A stretch of 64,000 nt of DNA from Pseudomonadota bacterium (GTDB taxonomy: Bacteria; Pseudomonadota; Gammaproteobacteria; Thiotrichales; Thiotrichaceae), in assembly GCA_002747435.1 (NCBI GenBank), contig PDPH01000047.1, positions 110,853-174,852 of the forward strand, written 5' to 3'. Shown here piece after piece: positions 1 through 9,050 of this stretch. Made by a program: the position numbers and the translations under genes. Positions within the stretch are counted from its first letter, which is position 1. The number at the start of each line of letters is the position of its first letter. The notes under the pieces are model-generated. The model was given only the letters and a program-made list of their open reading frames with translations. It was not told the origin of the DNA and made no database searches.

Positions 1-310
1 CCATAGGTGCAGGCACAGGCTGAATATTCACCTGTGGCTTAACAACTTTTGGCTGTTGAACAACCACAGGTGGCCTTACGGTCTGCTTTACAGATTGCTC
101 TCTATGATTGCTGGCAGGCACTTCAGGTGCTGCCACTGCGACAGGCACTTCAGCCATGGGCGGAGGTGGAGTAAAGTCGACCATAGGCGCAGATTCTGGT
201 GTTAAATCAACAACAGGAACAGCCGTTGCAGATTGCTGTTGACTACAACCAGATAAGGTCACTCCCACAACAAGCATGACGCCAGACAAGTATTGATAGT
301 GTGTTTTCAT
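1..310 (-). CDS. Lipoprotein, Pro/Val-rich (partial, runs off the left edge)
   Basis: Read from sequence, not in ORF track: complement of 310..1 gives MKTHYQYLSGVMLVVGVTLSGCSQQQSATAVPVVDLTPESAPMVDF..., a signal peptide with lipobox LSGC. Confidence 0.75.
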   Translation of the reverse strand, partial: MKTHYQYLSGVMLVVGVTLSGCSQQQSATAVPVVDLTPESAPMVDFTPPPPMAEVPVAVAAPEVPASNHREQSVKQTVRPPVVVQQPKVVKPQVNIQPVPAPM

Positions 311-547
311 TGTTTGCCTCTTTTTATTGTTATTTAGAGTAAGAACTAGTCAGTAACTCTCTTTATTGGACAATTACTTTTATTAATATGCTTAACCTTA
401 GCCGTCTACGCGCTTAACTTTACGAATAACTTATAAACGGCTCGAAAAACCTGGATTAACGGACATGAAAAAGCCTGGCGCAGTATTTCACCACGACCAG
501 GCATTCCAGTTAAATAGCTTCCGGCTCATAAAAAAGCCGAAAATCTA

Positions 548-1420
548 TCATTGCTTACTGTTGTACTGCATCATCACGCCGCTATCAATGGTGATTGGGC
601 CACGGTAAGTACCTTTGGCTTTAACCTTTGGCATAGGCACAGCAGGGATTGGTTTAACTTGAACCACAGGAGGACGCACTGCCGGAGGACGCTTCACTGG
701 TCTTCTCATACGTGGATCAGGGTTGCACTGACCTTTTGCATTACGGCCATGCCAGCAGTTACCTTGGCGGCGATGTACTGGACGGCGATGCACTGGACGA
801 CGACCACCACGGTTTACTACAGGACGACGGATGACGCGACGCGCGCGTGGATCAGGGTTGCACTGACCTTTCGCATTGCGGCCATGCCAGCATGTAGTTG
901 CACGGCGAACATGTCCACCCCGACGGACTTGATGACCCCGACGGACTTGGTGACCACCGCAACGAACTCGCTTACCACCGCAAGTACGTAATTGTGCTTG
1001 CAATTGGCGAACCTGCCGTTGCAGACGTGCTGTTTGTGCAGAACAGTTAGGACACTTAACGCCACCACGTCGTATATGTCCACGGCGGCCTTTGCGTGGA
1101 TCAGGTTTACACTGACCTTTTGCATTGCGACCATGCCAGCACTTACGTGCTTGTCGTACAGGCGGTTTTTTTACAGTTTTTACAGGCGGACACTCACTGC
1201 AATCAACTACAGTTTGTACAACCGTTTCTTCGGCTGTTCCAACAACTGCTGCTGGAGCATCTTGAGCAACTTGTTGGCCTGCAACCTGCTGTCCGGCAAC
1301 TTGTTGGCTTGCAACCTGCCGTCCGGCCACTTGCTGGCCAGCCATTTGCTGGCTACAGCCAGAAGCTAACAAACCAGCAGCGGTAACCGCTACAAGGGAT
1401 AATAGGAGTTTCATCTTCAT
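548..1420 (-). CDS. Lipoprotein with three CWHGRNAKGQCxPDPR repeats and a conserved C-terminal VKAKGTYRGPITIDSGVM motif
   Basis: ORF 548..1456; likely start at MKMKLLLSLVAVTAAGLLASGC (lipobox). Arg/Cys-rich, repetitive, with QQVAGQ repeats after the lipidated Cys. Confidence 0.8.
   Translation of the reverse strand: MKMKLLLSLVAVTAAGLLASGCSQQMAGQQVAGRQVASQQVAGQQVAGQQVAQDAPAAVVGTAEETVVQTVVDCSECPPVKTVKKPPVRQARKCWHGRNAKGQCKPDPRKGRRGHIRRGGVKCPNCSAQTARLQRQVRQLQAQLRTCGGKRVRCGGHQVRRGHQVRRGGHVRRATTCWHGRNAKGQCNPDPRARRVIRRPVVNRGGRRPVHRRPVHRRQGNCWHGRNAKGQCNPDPRMRRPVKRPPAVRPPVVQVKPIPAVPMPKVKAKGTYRGPITIDSGVMMQYNSKQ
710..1141 (-). repeat. Three 48-nt (16-aa) in-gene repeats at about 710-757, 845-892 and 1094-1141
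   Basis: Each encodes CWHGRNAKGQC(N/K)PDPR; visible at nucleotide level as cgtggatcagg(g)tt(g/t)(c/a)cactgaccttttgcattgcggccatgccagca. Confidence 0.9.
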
Positions 1421-1553
1421 AGTCTTTCGTCTCTTTCGTTGTTTAAGGGAAAGCACTACCGAGTATAGTCAACAATTTTGCAAATTAGGGATTTACAAGT
1501 GCAATGAATGCATATTTTTGTGACTTACGGGGCATTTTTTTCTTCCAGTGCGC

Positions 1554-2792
1554 TTAGTAAGTGGGACAAGATGGCCGATATGGGCGTTTTTCTATCCCCC
1601 AACGGTATTGCAACGGCGCATGTGGATCAGAAACTACATGGCCACCTTCCAAATTTTTGCGCAGCTCGCGCAAGCTCATATAAAGCTCTTCGCCCAGCGT
1701 CATCTGTACCATACAAAAATCGTTCAGATGTTTTAACTCTCCTGGAGGAGGCTCATCAATTGCGAAAACAGCTTTTGCCCAGCGTGCTGGACGGGAAGTT
1801 GGATCAAAGCGACCAATACGATCAATATGTCTACGCACTGAATCAAAAAACATACGTAAACGTTTATCACGACTAGGTGTTGAGTAGCCATCATATTCCC
1901 GACGGTTCATACATTGACGTCCTGTTTTTCGAATTTCCTGTAAATGCCACAGTGCGTCATAAACATATACGCTGCGATCATTCGCATACATACATAAGGC
2001 TAATAGTAGACGCATGGTTTTCTCATCCGGCTTTTCTGGACGCTTTCCCAACTTACGGGAAATAACATCCGTAAAAGCAACGTAATCATAATCTAAATCA
2101 GCCGCCAAACGAAATTGTTCTTCACTATAACCCGGCTGTTGCTTAGCTGGTTTACGGATATTTTGGGGCTGTTTGAAACGTCGATAACCATCACCAAAAG
2201 ATTTATCTTCAGGCACGTAAAAAGGGAAAGAAGGAGTACGTAACATAAAACGTGCAGTTTTTGGCGTTGTAGAAGCCATGACTTCTGCAATACCTGTATC
2301 AGTAACCTCAACAATTTGATAGGAATGCACGCCTGGGGCAACGTAAAAATCACCTGGTTTAATATCATTTAAAGCCACCGGATAAGTCGCATGCCGCAAA
2401 GAACGTGTATCCGTGGAATCTGCCAGAAAATCGAGAAATTTACGTACACGCTGGCCTTCGGGTAAATGATCCCAGTTAGACATTTGATTACTAATCAACT
2501 TACCGGCTCGCCGGGGATTTTGAACCACAAACGGCAATTTAAATTCATAAGAAAAAATAGCCCGCATAGCATAGGAAGCATCTGCACAGTCGTGCTCATA
2601 CTTGTAATAAATGGGCTTGGCTGGATTCATAAAAAAATCATCTGTCCAATTACGCACAACCCACTGACGGTAACGATTTTCCCAATTATTGTCCCATTCA
2701 CTTCTTGCTTGCCAAACGGCTGCGACCCCAGCATCAAAGGGGAAAAGGAAAAAAATGGTAAATAGCAATAGTAACGACTTAAATTTATTCAT
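1554..2792 (-). CDS. Secreted protein of unknown function, possible Cys-protease-like fold
   Basis: Likely start MNKFKSLLLLFTIFFLFPFDAGVAA (signal peptide) inside ORF 1554..2972; contains YEHDCADASYAMRAIF and downstream GVHSYQIVEV. Confidence 0.7.
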   Translation of the reverse strand: MNKFKSLLLLFTIFFLFPFDAGVAAVWQARSEWDNNWENRYRQWVVRNWTDDFFMNPAKPIYYKYEHDCADASYAMRAIFSYEFKLPFVVQNPRRAGKLISNQMSNWDHLPEGQRVRKFLDFLADSTDTRSLRHATYPVALNDIKPGDFYVAPGVHSYQIVEVTDTGIAEVMASTTPKTARFMLRTPSFPFYVPEDKSFGDGYRRFKQPQNIRKPAKQQPGYSEEQFRLAADLDYDYVAFTDVISRKLGKRPEKPDEKTMRLLLALCMYANDRSVYVYDALWHLQEIRKTGRQCMNRREYDGYSTPSRDKRLRMFFDSVRRHIDRIGRFDPTSRPARWAKAVFAIDEPPPGELKHLNDFCMVQMTLGEELYMSLRELRKNLEGGHVVSDPHAPLQYRWGIEKRPYRPSCPTY

Positions 2793-3016
2793 AAATGTCA
2801 TACTTACAGGTTGGCAGGGAAAACAAATTATCTGAATAGACAGAAAAAATACATGAGAGTTTACCGCAAAACAAACATCAATATAGCATTTAGAGAATGC
2901 TGTTTCATCCTGCCAGCTTAGCAAAAATACCCGATTACCTTCAGGTAATCGGGCACAGATCACAGTCTTCACTGGTTTCTAACACTTAAAAACCAAGCAA
3001 AGCACTCAAGCATCAA

Positions 3017-3607
3017 TTACTGGCGGTATTGTTGCATTACGCCACTATCAATAGTAATTGGGCCACGGTAAGTGCCTTTAGCCTTAACCTGAGGTACGAC
3101 AACAACAGGGGCTGGCTTAACTGGCACTTGAGGGCGGACAACCGGCGCTGGTGGACGCGGACGCGGTGTTGGGCGAACAGCCGGGCGTGGCGTTGGACGA
3201 GCAGGCCGCTTACCACCCGTACAACCATAGCGATGCTTATGATTAGGGTTAGTATACTTATGAGTATGCGTTACAGAGTTAGTGCAACCTGGAATTGCAG
3301 GGTGTGTGTGACCCCACTGACCAACCGGACGTCGCTGTTGTGCTGGTTTAGGCTTAGGCTTAGGACGTGGTGTTGGACGAACAACAGGACGAGGAGTAGG
3401 TACTGGTTTCGGTTGGGCACACTTGCTGCAATCGACAATTGTTTGCACGGTTTCTTCAACAGTACTACCGCTGGTATCGACTACAGGATCGACAACCACA
3501 GGTGCTGCTTGTGCTACATGCTGACCTGCCATTTGCTGGCTACAGCCAGAAGCCAACATACCAGCAGCAATGACGGCTGCCAAAGTAAGCTGAGTCTTGA
3601 TTTTCAT
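3017..3607 (-). CDS. Lipoprotein paralogous to 548..1420
   Basis: MKIKTQLTLAAVIAAGMLASGCSQQMAGQ lipobox; TVEETVQTIVDCSKC and C-terminal VKAKGTYRGPITIDSGVMQQY shared with the gene at 548..1420; Pro/Arg-rich middle. Confidence 0.8.
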   Translation of the reverse strand: MKIKTQLTLAAVIAAGMLASGCSQQMAGQHVAQAAPVVVDPVVDTSGSTVEETVQTIVDCSKCAQPKPVPTPRPVVRPTPRPKPKPKPAQQRRPVGQWGHTHPAIPGCTNSVTHTHKYTNPNHKHRYGCTGGKRPARPTPRPAVRPTPRPRPPAPVVRPQVPVKPAPVVVVPQVKAKGTYRGPITIDSGVMQQYRQ

Positions 3608-3915
3608 AACTTTAATCTCTTTAGTTGTTTATTAAGGAAAGCACTTTCAACAAAAGAAGACATACCAACATACCACCCTTCTCTTATTGAATAGGTTCGA
3701 GCATATAATTTCGATAAGGTTGCCCATAGACGCACGAAGCATGGAACCCTTACCGCTTATCAACAAGCCTGAATTAAACGAAGACCTGCCTCAAAGTTGC
3801 ATAAAGCCAACAAGATACCTGTCTTGGTTGTAACTTTCGAACAACAGAATCATACAGCGCGCTTTTACCACCGTAAACCCATCTGCAATCGAAATTCCAC
3901 CTCTTGTCGTAAAAA

Positions 3916-5301
3916 TCAGCCCGAAAATCCCCCACTCGGTGGAAATCCCCCTCCCATTGGCAGGCGACCTTTCATCGAGTGCATAAGCTTACGCAAGCCG
4001 CCACCTTTAGAAAATTGCTTCATAACTTTACTCATTTGCTGTTGCTGCTTTAACAAGCGGTTTACATCTTGAACTTGCAACCCACACCCTGTCGCAATAC
4101 GCCGCTTACGGGAAGCCTTGATCAAATCAGGATTGCGCCGCTCCTGCAAAGTCATAGAGTTAATAATGGCAATCATGCGATGAATTTCACGATCATTCGC
4201 TTGATCTTTTAGATGGGCAGGAACATTTCCCATGCCTGGTAATTTATCCATTAAACTTGCCATTCCCCCCATATTCAGCATTTGCAACATTTGCTCACGC
4301 AAATCTTCAAAATCAAAACTTTTGCCCTTATTTAACTTGCGCGCCAACTTTTGCGCTTTTTGATGATCGACTTTTTGCTGAGCCTCTTCGATTAAGCTCA
4401 ACACATCCCCCATACCTAAAATACGCGAAGCCAAGCGATCAGGATAAAATGGCTCTAAAGCATCCAGCTTTTCTCCGATACCGACAAACTTGATAGGCTT
4501 GCCTGTAATATAGCGCACCGATAAAGCCGCCCCACCTCGTGCGTCACCATCCGCCTTAGTCAAAATAACACCCGTCAATGGCAACGTTTCGTCAAAGGCT
4601 TTGGCTGTATTAGCGGCATCCTGCCCAGTCATGCTGTCGACTACAAACAAAGTTTCAATCGGCTGAATAGCAGCATGCAATTGACTAATTTCCGCCATCA
4701 TGTCCGCATCCACATGCAAACGTCCGGCAGTATCGACAATCAAAACATCCACGTATTGCCGCTTAGCTTGCGCCAAGGCAGCTTGTGCAATCTCGACAGG
4801 TTTTTGATCAGGTTGACTAGGAAAGAAAACGGCTTCTGTCTGTGCAGCTACCGTTTCTAGCTGCTTGATTGCGGCAGGGCGGTACACATCACAACTCACC
4901 ACCATGACAGATTTTTTTTCTTTGTCTTTTAAAAAGTGTGTCAACTTACCAACAGTGGTCGTTTTACCTGCACCCTGCAAACCTGCCATTAAAATTACTG
5001 CCGGCGGCTGAACGTTCAGTGCCAAGGACTCATTCGCTTGCCCCATCAGGCTAATTAATTCTTCATGCACGACTTTAACCAAAGCTTGGCCTGGTGTAAG
5101 ACTATCCAGCACCTCTTGCCCGACAGCACGTTCTTTTACTTTGGCTACAAAGTCACGTATTACAGGCAAGGCAACATCAGCCTCCAGTAAAGCCATACGC
5201 ACTTCGCGCAAGGCATCTTTAATATTTTCATCCGTTAGCCTGGCTTGGCCACGTAGTTTTTTTACCGTTTTGGAAAGACGATCACTTAAATTTTCGAACA
5301 T
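3916..5301 (-). CDS. ffh: Signal recognition particle protein Ffh
   Basis: MFENLSDRLSKTVKKLRGQARLTDENIKDALREVRMALLEADV; GLQGAGKTTTVGKL; Met-rich C-terminal M domain. Confidence 0.97.
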   Translation of the reverse strand: MFENLSDRLSKTVKKLRGQARLTDENIKDALREVRMALLEADVALPVIRDFVAKVKERAVGQEVLDSLTPGQALVKVVHEELISLMGQANESLALNVQPPAVILMAGLQGAGKTTTVGKLTHFLKDKEKKSVMVVSCDVYRPAAIKQLETVAAQTEAVFFPSQPDQKPVEIAQAALAQAKRQYVDVLIVDTAGRLHVDADMMAEISQLHAAIQPIETLFVVDSMTGQDAANTAKAFDETLPLTGVILTKADGDARGGAALSVRYITGKPIKFVGIGEKLDALEPFYPDRLASRILGMGDVLSLIEEAQQKVDHQKAQKLARKLNKGKSFDFEDLREQMLQMLNMGGMASLMDKLPGMGNVPAHLKDQANDREIHRMIAIINSMTLQERRNPDLIKASRKRRIATGCGLQVQDVNRLLKQQQQMSKVMKQFSKGGGLRKLMHSMKGRLPMGGGFPPSGGFSG

Positions 5302-5394
5302 GATTTTTATCTACTACTGGTTCATACCGTGGACAAGTTGCTATCATAGCATAGGTAGACAACCACACTGCGAGAGCAAACACATTATTGACCA

Positions 5395-6195
5395 ATGGCC
5401 ATAATCATTATGCTAGCCACCATGTTAGCTTGGACAGCAACATGGATTACTATTGTATTACACCTAAGGAAGCCATTACGGACGCCTAGCAAACACCATT
5501 TGAATAGGCTTTGGAGCGTCAGCTTATTGCTGCATGCCCTCAGCATTGCTCTACCTTGGTTAAAAACGCATACACTTTTTTTTGACTTTATTAGCGCTTT
5601 TTCCATTGTCACATGGCTTACGAGTTTCATTCTGTACATTGCCAATCTTAGACGTTCGCTAGAAACACTCGCCCTGTTCATACTACCGCTCATGCTACCG
5701 ACAGTCATGGCTAATACTCTGTTACACCATGGTGGGCTCACCATTGAACTTAATAACGGCCTCGGTATCCATATTTTTATTTCCATGCTGGCTTACAGCA
5801 TACTGACCTTAGCAGCACTAGTCGCTTTATTGCTTGCCGCCAAAAACCGCCAACTACGCCAGCACAAGCCCGGAACATTAACACTAGCATTGCCACCCTT
5901 ACAGGATATGGAAGCTCTACTATTCCAATTACTAGGTCTGGGTGCGTTCTTATTGGCCTTAGGCTTAATCAGTGGCTTCATCTTTCTGGATGAGCTATTT
6001 GGACGCGGGATCGCACACAAAGCTGTTCTATCCATCGTGGCATGGACAGTGTTCACCATATTACTATATGGGCACTGGCGTTATGGCTGGCGCGGTCGCA
6101 TAGCCATACGCTGGACATTGGCTGGTTTTACCATACTCATGCTGGCCTTTTTGGGCAGTAAATTTGTTGTTGAATATTTGGTAATACATTCGTGA
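5395..6195 (+). CDS. CcsA/YpjD-type cytochrome c assembly family membrane protein
   Basis: Polytopic protein; position next to ffh and a CorB-type gene is typical of gammaproteobacteria. Confidence 0.8.
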   Translation: MAIIIMLATMLAWTATWITIVLHLRKPLRTPSKHHLNRLWSVSLLLHALSIALPWLKTHTLFFDFISAFSIVTWLTSFILYIANLRRSLETLALFILPLMLPTVMANTLLHHGGLTIELNNGLGIHIFISMLAYSILTLAALVALLLAAKNRQLRQHKPGTLTLALPPLQDMEALLFQLLGLGAFLLALGLISGFIFLDELFGRGIAHKAVLSIVAWTVFTILLYGHWRYGWRGRIAIRWTLAGFTILMLAFLGSKFVVEYLVIHS

Positions 6196-7487
6196 ATCCA
6201 ACCGAGACACCACTCCTAATTCAATTTGGCGCATTGTTTATTCTATTTATGCTGTCGGCCTTTTTTTCCGGCTCTGAAACAGCATTAATGTCCCTTAATC
6301 GCTATAAACTACGTCATCAAGCCGACAAAGGTAATATCAGCGCCCAGCTAGCACAAAAATTACTCGAAAAGCCCGATAGACTCATTGGTCTAATCTTATT
6401 GGGTAATAACTTTGTTAATATCCTGATTACCCAATTGGCAACCTTGATAGGCTTGCGTTTATTTGGCAGTGCAGGCTTGGCCATTACGACAGGGATATTA
6501 ACGCTCTTATTATTGATTTTTGCCGAAGTGATGCCAAAAACCCTAGCAGCGCTACATCCAGAAAAACTAGCCTTCCCTGCTGCTCGTATTTATAGCCTTA
6601 TCTTAAAAGCAGCTTGGCCCTTGGTATGGCTAGTCAATGTTATTGCTAATTCTGTATTGCGCTTATTGAATGCTGGACAGGCTGCCAATACGAATATTTC
6701 CCTCAATCACGAAGAATTGCGTAGCGTCATGCACGCAGCGGGGTCTCATATTCCGCAAGTTCACCTAGACATGCTAATTAGCCTGCTGGACTTGGAGTCG
6801 GCCACCGTTGAAGACGCCATGATTCCACGTAGCCAAATGGTCGGCATCAACCTAGAAGATGATTGGAGTGATATTGAAGAAACCTTGATTCACAGCCAGT
6901 TTACCCGCTTACTGGTTTATGAAGGGCATTTGGATAATATTCTTGGCTTTATCCATTTACGCTTCATTTTACCGCTGTATGCCGAAGGTAAATTGGACCG
7001 GGATCGACTACGCCAAGCGATTCGCCCCGCCTATTTCATTCCAGAAGGTACAACACTCACACAACAATTACTCAACTTCCGCGAAGCATCGCGGCGCATT
7101 GCTATTGTTGTTGATGAGTACGGCGAAATATTGGGACTCTTAACACTAGAAGACATCCTAGAAGAAGTTGTTGGAGAATTCTCAACGGTTCCTATTAGCC
7201 ATAGCAAGGAAATACAACAACGTGATGATGGCAGTGTTTGGCTGGATGGTTCTACCCCTCTTCGTGACATTAATCGTTTACTGGATATGAATTTGCCGGT
7301 CGACGGTCCTAAAACGATCAATGGTCTTATTATGGAGTATTTGCAGTCTCTGCCTGTACCCGGTATGACGGTGCTCATTGATAATCACCCGATGGAGATT
7401 CGCAAAATACGCAAAAATGCGGTCAAAACCTTGATTATTTACCCACGCATTGAACGTAAAACTGCCAATACCGATGAGCATCAATAA
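6192..7487 (+). CDS. CNNM/CorB-type (YfjD) transporter with CBS domains
   Basis: FFSGSETALMSLNRYKLRHQA and EVMPKTLAA, CBS pair, C-terminal CorC_HlyC-like domain; 4-nt overlap with upstream gene. Confidence 0.9.
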   Translation: MNPTETPLLIQFGALFILFMLSAFFSGSETALMSLNRYKLRHQADKGNISAQLAQKLLEKPDRLIGLILLGNNFVNILITQLATLIGLRLFGSAGLAITTGILTLLLLIFAEVMPKTLAALHPEKLAFPAARIYSLILKAAWPLVWLVNVIANSVLRLLNAGQAANTNISLNHEELRSVMHAAGSHIPQVHLDMLISLLDLESATVEDAMIPRSQMVGINLEDDWSDIEETLIHSQFTRLLVYEGHLDNILGFIHLRFILPLYAEGKLDRDRLRQAIRPAYFIPEGTTLTQQLLNFREASRRIAIVVDEYGEILGLLTLEDILEEVVGEFSTVPISHSKEIQQRDDGSVWLDGSTPLRDINRLLDMNLPVDGPKTINGLIMEYLQSLPVPGMTVLIDNHPMEIRKIRKNAVKTLIIYPRIERKTANTDEHQ

Positions 7488-7494
7488 TTAGTCT

Positions 7495-8853
7495 ATGGCA
7501 AAAAAGAAGACGGAATATCAATGTACTGCGTGTGGTAGCCTGCATAATAAATGGAATGGCCAGTGCAGTGATTGTGGCGAGTGGAATACACTAGAGGAAG
7601 TTGTTAGTACAAGCGCTAATACCAGCAATCCTCGCTTTAGTGGCTACGCAGGCGGCAAGGCCAGTATCCGCTCCTTAAAAGATATAGATATTCAAGAAGA
7701 CCCCAGAACGCCCACCGGCGTGCATGAATTGGATCGTGTACTAGGAGGGGGGTTAGTCGCCGGCTCAGTTATTCTGATCGGCGGTGACCCAGGCATTGGC
7801 AAATCGACGATTCTATTACAGACACTGTGTGACCTAACCCATATCAGCAGCTTATATGTCACTGGCGAAGAGTCTTTACAACAAGTCAGTCTACGCGCTC
7901 GCCGTCTTGGTTTACCCGCAAGTCATTTACGCCTACTGACCGAAACCTGCGTGGAAACAGTTTTAACCTTGGCACAAAAAGAACAGCCACAACTGATGGT
8001 CATAGACTCTATTCAGACCTTATACACAGAACAGTTACAATCAGCACCTGGCTCGGTTAGTCAAATTAGAGAATCAGCCGCTCAACTGGTTCGCTTTGCC
8101 AAACAAACGCAAACCACACTCTTCATTGTCGGCCATGTCACTAAAGAAGGTACTTTGGCTGGTCCTCGTGTTTTAGAACACATGGTTGATACCGTGCTGT
8201 ACTTTGAAGGTGATCCGGGCGGACGTTATCGCATCTTAAGAGCTGTAAAGAACCGTTTTGGAGCAGTCAATGAGCTGGGGGTTTTTGCAATGACAGAACA
8301 AGGACTTAAGGGCGTTAGCAACCCTTCCGCCATTTTCCTCTCACGTCACGAAGAGCCCGTCCCAGGCAGTGTTATTATGGTAACCCGTGAAGGCACGCGG
8401 CCATTACTCGTGGAACTGCAAGCTTTAGTCGATAATAGTCATGGGGGTCACGCACGGCGTGTTACCTTAGGATTGGAACAAAACCGTCTCGCCATGTTAC
8501 TTGCTGTACTGCATCGGCATGGAGATATTCCTATGTATGATCAGGATGTTTATATTAATATAGTTGGCGGCGTTAAGATTTCAGAAACGGCAGCTGATTT
8601 ACCATTGCTGCTAGCTGCTTTATCCAGTTTCCGAAATCGTCCGCTCCCGTCCAGTCTAATCATATTCGGTGAGGTAGGATTGGCGGGAGAGATTCGTCCT
8701 GTACCTAATGGTGAGGAACGGCTCAAAGAAGCAGCAAAACATGGCTTTAAACAAGCTATTATACCCAAGGCCAATCGACCTCATCAGCTGATTAAAGGCA
8801 TGCAGGTAACGACCGTGGCACGGCTTGAAGAGGCAATACAAATATTGATGTAA
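7495..8853 (+). CDS. radA: DNA repair protein RadA
   Basis: YQCTACGSLHNKWNGQCSDCGEWNTLEE zinc finger, GGDPGIGKST Walker A, KNRFG motif, Lon-like C-terminus. Confidence 0.97.
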   Translation: MAKKKTEYQCTACGSLHNKWNGQCSDCGEWNTLEEVVSTSANTSNPRFSGYAGGKASIRSLKDIDIQEDPRTPTGVHELDRVLGGGLVAGSVILIGGDPGIGKSTILLQTLCDLTHISSLYVTGEESLQQVSLRARRLGLPASHLRLLTETCVETVLTLAQKEQPQLMVIDSIQTLYTEQLQSAPGSVSQIRESAAQLVRFAKQTQTTLFIVGHVTKEGTLAGPRVLEHMVDTVLYFEGDPGGRYRILRAVKNRFGAVNELGVFAMTEQGLKGVSNPSAIFLSRHEEPVPGSVIMVTREGTRPLLVELQALVDNSHGGHARRVTLGLEQNRLAMLLAVLHRHGDIPMYDQDVYINIVGGVKISETAADLPLLLAALSSFRNRPLPSSLIIFGEVGLAGEIRPVPNGEERLKEAAKHGFKQAIIPKANRPHQLIKGMQVTTVARLEEAIQILM

Positions 8854-8921
8854 AAATACAACACGCCTATCGTATAATTGTTGACTCTAAGCCACATATA
8901 TAATAGCTTTACAGGGATTCT

Positions 8922-8961
8922 AGGGCGTAAATTTATGCATAAATTCGGATTGGTTCGCCCT
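8922..8961 (+). promoter_or_regulatory. Inverted-repeat leader element upstream of the DEAD-box-like gene
   Basis: AGGGCG (8922-8927) ... CGCCCT (8956-8961) enclosing the perfect palindrome AATTTATGCATAAATT (8930-8945). Confidence 0.5.
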
Positions 8962-9050
8962 AAGCAGGCTTTGTTGCCAGTATCCCCGTTTCATCCATGA
9001 AGAACTAGGTTACGGATTGCTGACCTGCTTTTCAGCCAGGGAGTTTTATC

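Noticed and set aside
551-1386. Plus-strand ORFs 551..991, 992..1369 and 1096..1386
   Set aside because: Antisense to the repeat-rich lipoprotein; they arise from its compositional bias and lack recognisable domains.
3029-3694. 221-aa plus-strand ORF
   Set aside because: Antisense to the 3017..3607 lipoprotein, with Trp/Arg-rich translation typical of a shadow ORF.
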